DNA from: Anaerophaga thermohalophila DSM 12881
Lineage (GTDB): Bacteria; Bacteroidota; Bacteroidia; Bacteroidales; Marinilabiliaceae
Direction of reading: 5' to 3'
Length of the DNA: 64,000 bases
NCBI RefSeq assembly: GCF_000191885.1
Contig: NZ_AEWI01000018.1
Coordinates: 1-64,000 of the forward strand
Shown: one piece after another, positions 62,448 through 64,000 of the stretch
Position numbering within the stretch: the stretch's first letter is position 1
Layout: every line of letters begins with the position of its first letter
Notes under the pieces: generated by a model
Told to the model about the DNA's origin: nothing
What the model saw: only the letters and a program-made list of their open reading frames with translations
The model's database searches: none
Position numbers and translations under genes: made by a program

Positions 62448-63455
62448 ATGAAAGTAGCAATTCTTTCGCCCGTAGCATGGAGAACACCTCCCAGACATTA
62501 CGGCCCGTGGGAACAGGTGGCTTCCAATATTGCCGAGGGACTGGTCGCAAAAGGTATTGATGTCACACTTTTTGCCACTCTCGACTCGGAAACAAAGGGA
62601 AAACTGGACGGTATAATCGAACGGGGATATGAAGAAGATAAAGACTCCGACCCCAAAGTTTCGGAATGTCTTCATATCAGTTATGCCATGGAAAGGGCCC
62701 GGGAATTCGACATTATTCACAATCATTTCGACTTCCTGCCGCTAACTTACACAGGACTGATAAATACACCGGTCGTCACCACGATACATGGTTTTTCATC
62801 GCCGAAAATCATTCCCGTTTACAAACGATACAACAGCATTAATCATTACGTATCCATAAGCAATTCTGACAGGAGTCCCGAGTTAAAGTATATCGCCACT
62901 GTGTACAACGGAATCAACAAAAACCTCTTCACTTTAAACGAGTATCCGGACGATTATTTGCTCTTTTTCGGGCGAATCCATCACGACAAAGGAACCCGTG
63001 AAGCCATCGAGATTGCAAAAAAAGCCAAAATGAAGCTCATTATTTCGGGAATCATTCAGGATCGTGACTACTTTGACAGCAATGTAGCTCCATACATAAA
63101 CGATGACGATATAATATTTGTGGGCAGCTCCGGTCCTGAAAAGCGGGACCATTTGCTGCGCAACGCTAAAGCCCTGCTGCATCCCGTTAATTTTGACGAA
63201 CCCTTTGGTTTGAGCGTCGCTGAAGCAATGTTTTGTGGTACCCCCGTTATTGCTTTTAACCGGGGATCAATGCCGGAATTAATCAACGACGGCATTACCG
63301 GTTTTCTGGTAAAAAATGTAACAGAGGCTGTAGAAAAAATCCCGCAACTGGAACGGCTCGACAGAAAAAAATGCAGAGAATGGGCCGAAACACATTTCAG
63401 CCAGGAAAAAATGGTGAATGATTACATTAAAGTTTATGAGCAAATACTGGAATAA
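62448..63455 (+). CDS. GT4 glycosyltransferase
   Basis: A 335-residue GT-B glycosyltransferase. The N-terminal domain reads MKVAILSPVAWRTPPRHYGP and HNHFDFLPL. The C-terminal domain has the family 4 donor motif DEPFGLSVAEAMFCGTPVIA near 246, with the ExxxxxxxE pair, followed by AFNRGSMPELI. It resembles UDP-sugar or GDP-mannose transferases of the trehalose/glycogen/mannan type; the sugar cannot be assigned. A 186-base gap without recognisable feature separates it from the GH130 gene. Confidence 0.88.
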   Translation: MKVAILSPVAWRTPPRHYGPWEQVASNIAEGLVAKGIDVTLFATLDSETKGKLDGIIERGYEEDKDSDPKVSECLHISYAMERAREFDIIHNHFDFLPLTYTGLINTPVVTTIHGFSSPKIIPVYKRYNSINHYVSISNSDRSPELKYIATVYNGINKNLFTLNEYPDDYLLFFGRIHHDKGTREAIEIAKKAKMKLIISGIIQDRDYFDSNVAPYINDDDIIFVGSSGPEKRDHLLRNAKALLHPVNFDEPFGLSVAEAMFCGTPVIAFNRGSMPELINDGITGFLVKNVTEAVEKIPQLERLDRKKCREWAETHFSQEKMVNDYIKVYEQILE

Positions 63456-63653
63456 GCCTGAACAATAAGTGCAGTAAATGATGGAAGTCATTTCATCTTT
63501 ACGTTAAAAATGCTAACCTTGAAAAGGTTCAAAACAAAAAAGCCTTTTCACATGGGCAGAATACTTAAAACCCGGGTTACCACAAATGTTTTGCCAGGGG
63601 GCGACATCAGGTTCCCGTGAAGTGACAGGTCTTGACGCTACAAAACCATACAT
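63456..63653. other. Non-coding tail of the glycosyltransferase cluster
   Basis: No gene or dispersed repeat is supported. ACCTTGAAAAGGTTCAAA at 63514-63531 contains an AACCTTGAAAAGGTT-type dyad but lacks a following T-run, so I do not call a terminator. Confidence 0.4.
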
Positions 63654-63840
63654 TTCATCAGTATAAAATTTATCTAAGTCATTGGTCGAATGGAACCCGC
63701 ATGCAAGCATTTATACATATTCTTATTGTATTATGCCTTGTCAGGCCCGTTTTATCTTACATCTTACCATCTTACCATCTTAAATCTAATAATCTAATAA
63801 TCTATATTAAAACATTCTTTGTCATGCTCGTTTCATTTTC
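63654..63840. repeat. Repeat family C, broken copy
   Basis: TTTCATCAGTATAAAATTTA, TTGGTCGAATGGAACCCGCATGCA... and ATACATATTCTTATTG, then an unrelated ATCTTACCATCTTACCATCT run, then a second TTTGTCATGCTCGTTTCATT end. The family C unit has been split or duplicated here. Confidence 0.65.
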
Positions 63841-63902
63841 TTTTCGCCGGATTCATGTCTGATTTTAGCATCCAACCCGACGATTAGGTATCCAGTTATG
63901 AA

Positions 63903-63982
63903 TGCGGTATATGTGGCGGATTTCTTTGTAAACAAAGCGGCGGAGCCGGGGGAGAAATCAAAGTGCCAGCTTGTTTCATAAA
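63903..63982. repeat. Repeat family D, copy 2
   Basis: TGTGGCGGATTTCTTTGTAA, ACAAAGCGGCGGAGCCGGGG, GAGAAATCAAAGTGCCAGCT, TGTTTCAT: the reverse complement of the unit at 3118-3187. The last 18 bases of the window show nothing further. Confidence 0.75.
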
Positions 63983-64000
63983 ATCAAAACTTGTCATCTC

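Overview
The window is a 64 kb piece of a Bacteroidota chromosome, most likely a member of the Bacteroidales/Marinilabiliales group. The evidence is the gene content (long-form PurF, a Bacteroidetes-style dihydroorotase, the coaX/LptC/PpiD envelope block, a C-terminal domain resembling type IX secretion signals), the promoters of the TTG-N20-TAnnTTTG type before miaB and tRNA-Lys, the general lack of Shine-Dalgarno sequences, and an estimated GC content in the low forties. Almost everything is core housekeeping. The accessory signal lies in the interspersed repeats, in the AmmeMemoRadiSam locus and in a terminal glycosyltransferase cluster.

Layout. 0.2-7 kb: a DPM1-like glycosyltransferase coupled to pyrC, a small lipoprotein, the NAD-salvage pair pncB/pncA, and lysC. 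7.5-12 kb: mfd, then a PAS-containing response regulator. 12.3-20.4 kb: coaX, an outer-membrane barrel protein, a TPR protein, lptC, a CNNM/CorC protein and a PpiD-type chaperone, all on the plus strand. 20.4-36.5 kb: a complete minus-strand division and cell wall cluster, mraZ-rsmH-ftsL-ftsI-murE-mraY-murD-ftsW-murG-murC-ftsQ-ftsA-ftsZ-yqeY, with a probable MraZ operator of three 10-bp-phased ACCAC boxes in front. 37-39 kb: an O-acyltransferase/N-acyltransferase pair resembling glycine-lipid synthesis (glsA/glsB). 39-51 kb: a serine hydrolase, purF, a SPOR protein, uspA, yebC, miaB, a CMD-family protein, another acyltransferase, aspS and tadA. 50.6-57.8 kb: a secreted protein with a putative phased-repeat operator, a double-hotdog MaoC-like protein, then the AmmeMemoRadiSam locus: a radical SAM enzyme with a Tat-like leader, a membrane protein with a degenerate spermidine-synthase fold, and a Memo-AMMECR1 fusion with a signal peptide. 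58.3 kb: tRNA-Lys(UUU). 59-63.5 kb: a GT4 glycosyltransferase fused to a probable alpha/alpha-barrel domain, a GH130 enzyme and a second GT4.

Two genes are broken by one extra base in a homopolymer: rsmH (G7, 35455-35461) and yqeY (T8, 20501-20508). In both, removing one base restores a normal family C-terminus, so sequencing error or very recent slippage is likely. Several short repeat families sit between genes. Families A and B (about 143 bp) share terminal inverted repeats but have unrelated interiors. Family C often ends exactly on start or stop codons: it supplies the ATG context of pncB, lptC and uspA and the stop of pyrC.

The best candidate for a poorly described system is 52.9-57.8 kb, where three genes appear to place a radical SAM enzyme and its Memo/AMMECR1 partners outside the cytoplasm beside a polytopic membrane protein whose aminopropyltransferase motifs have decayed.
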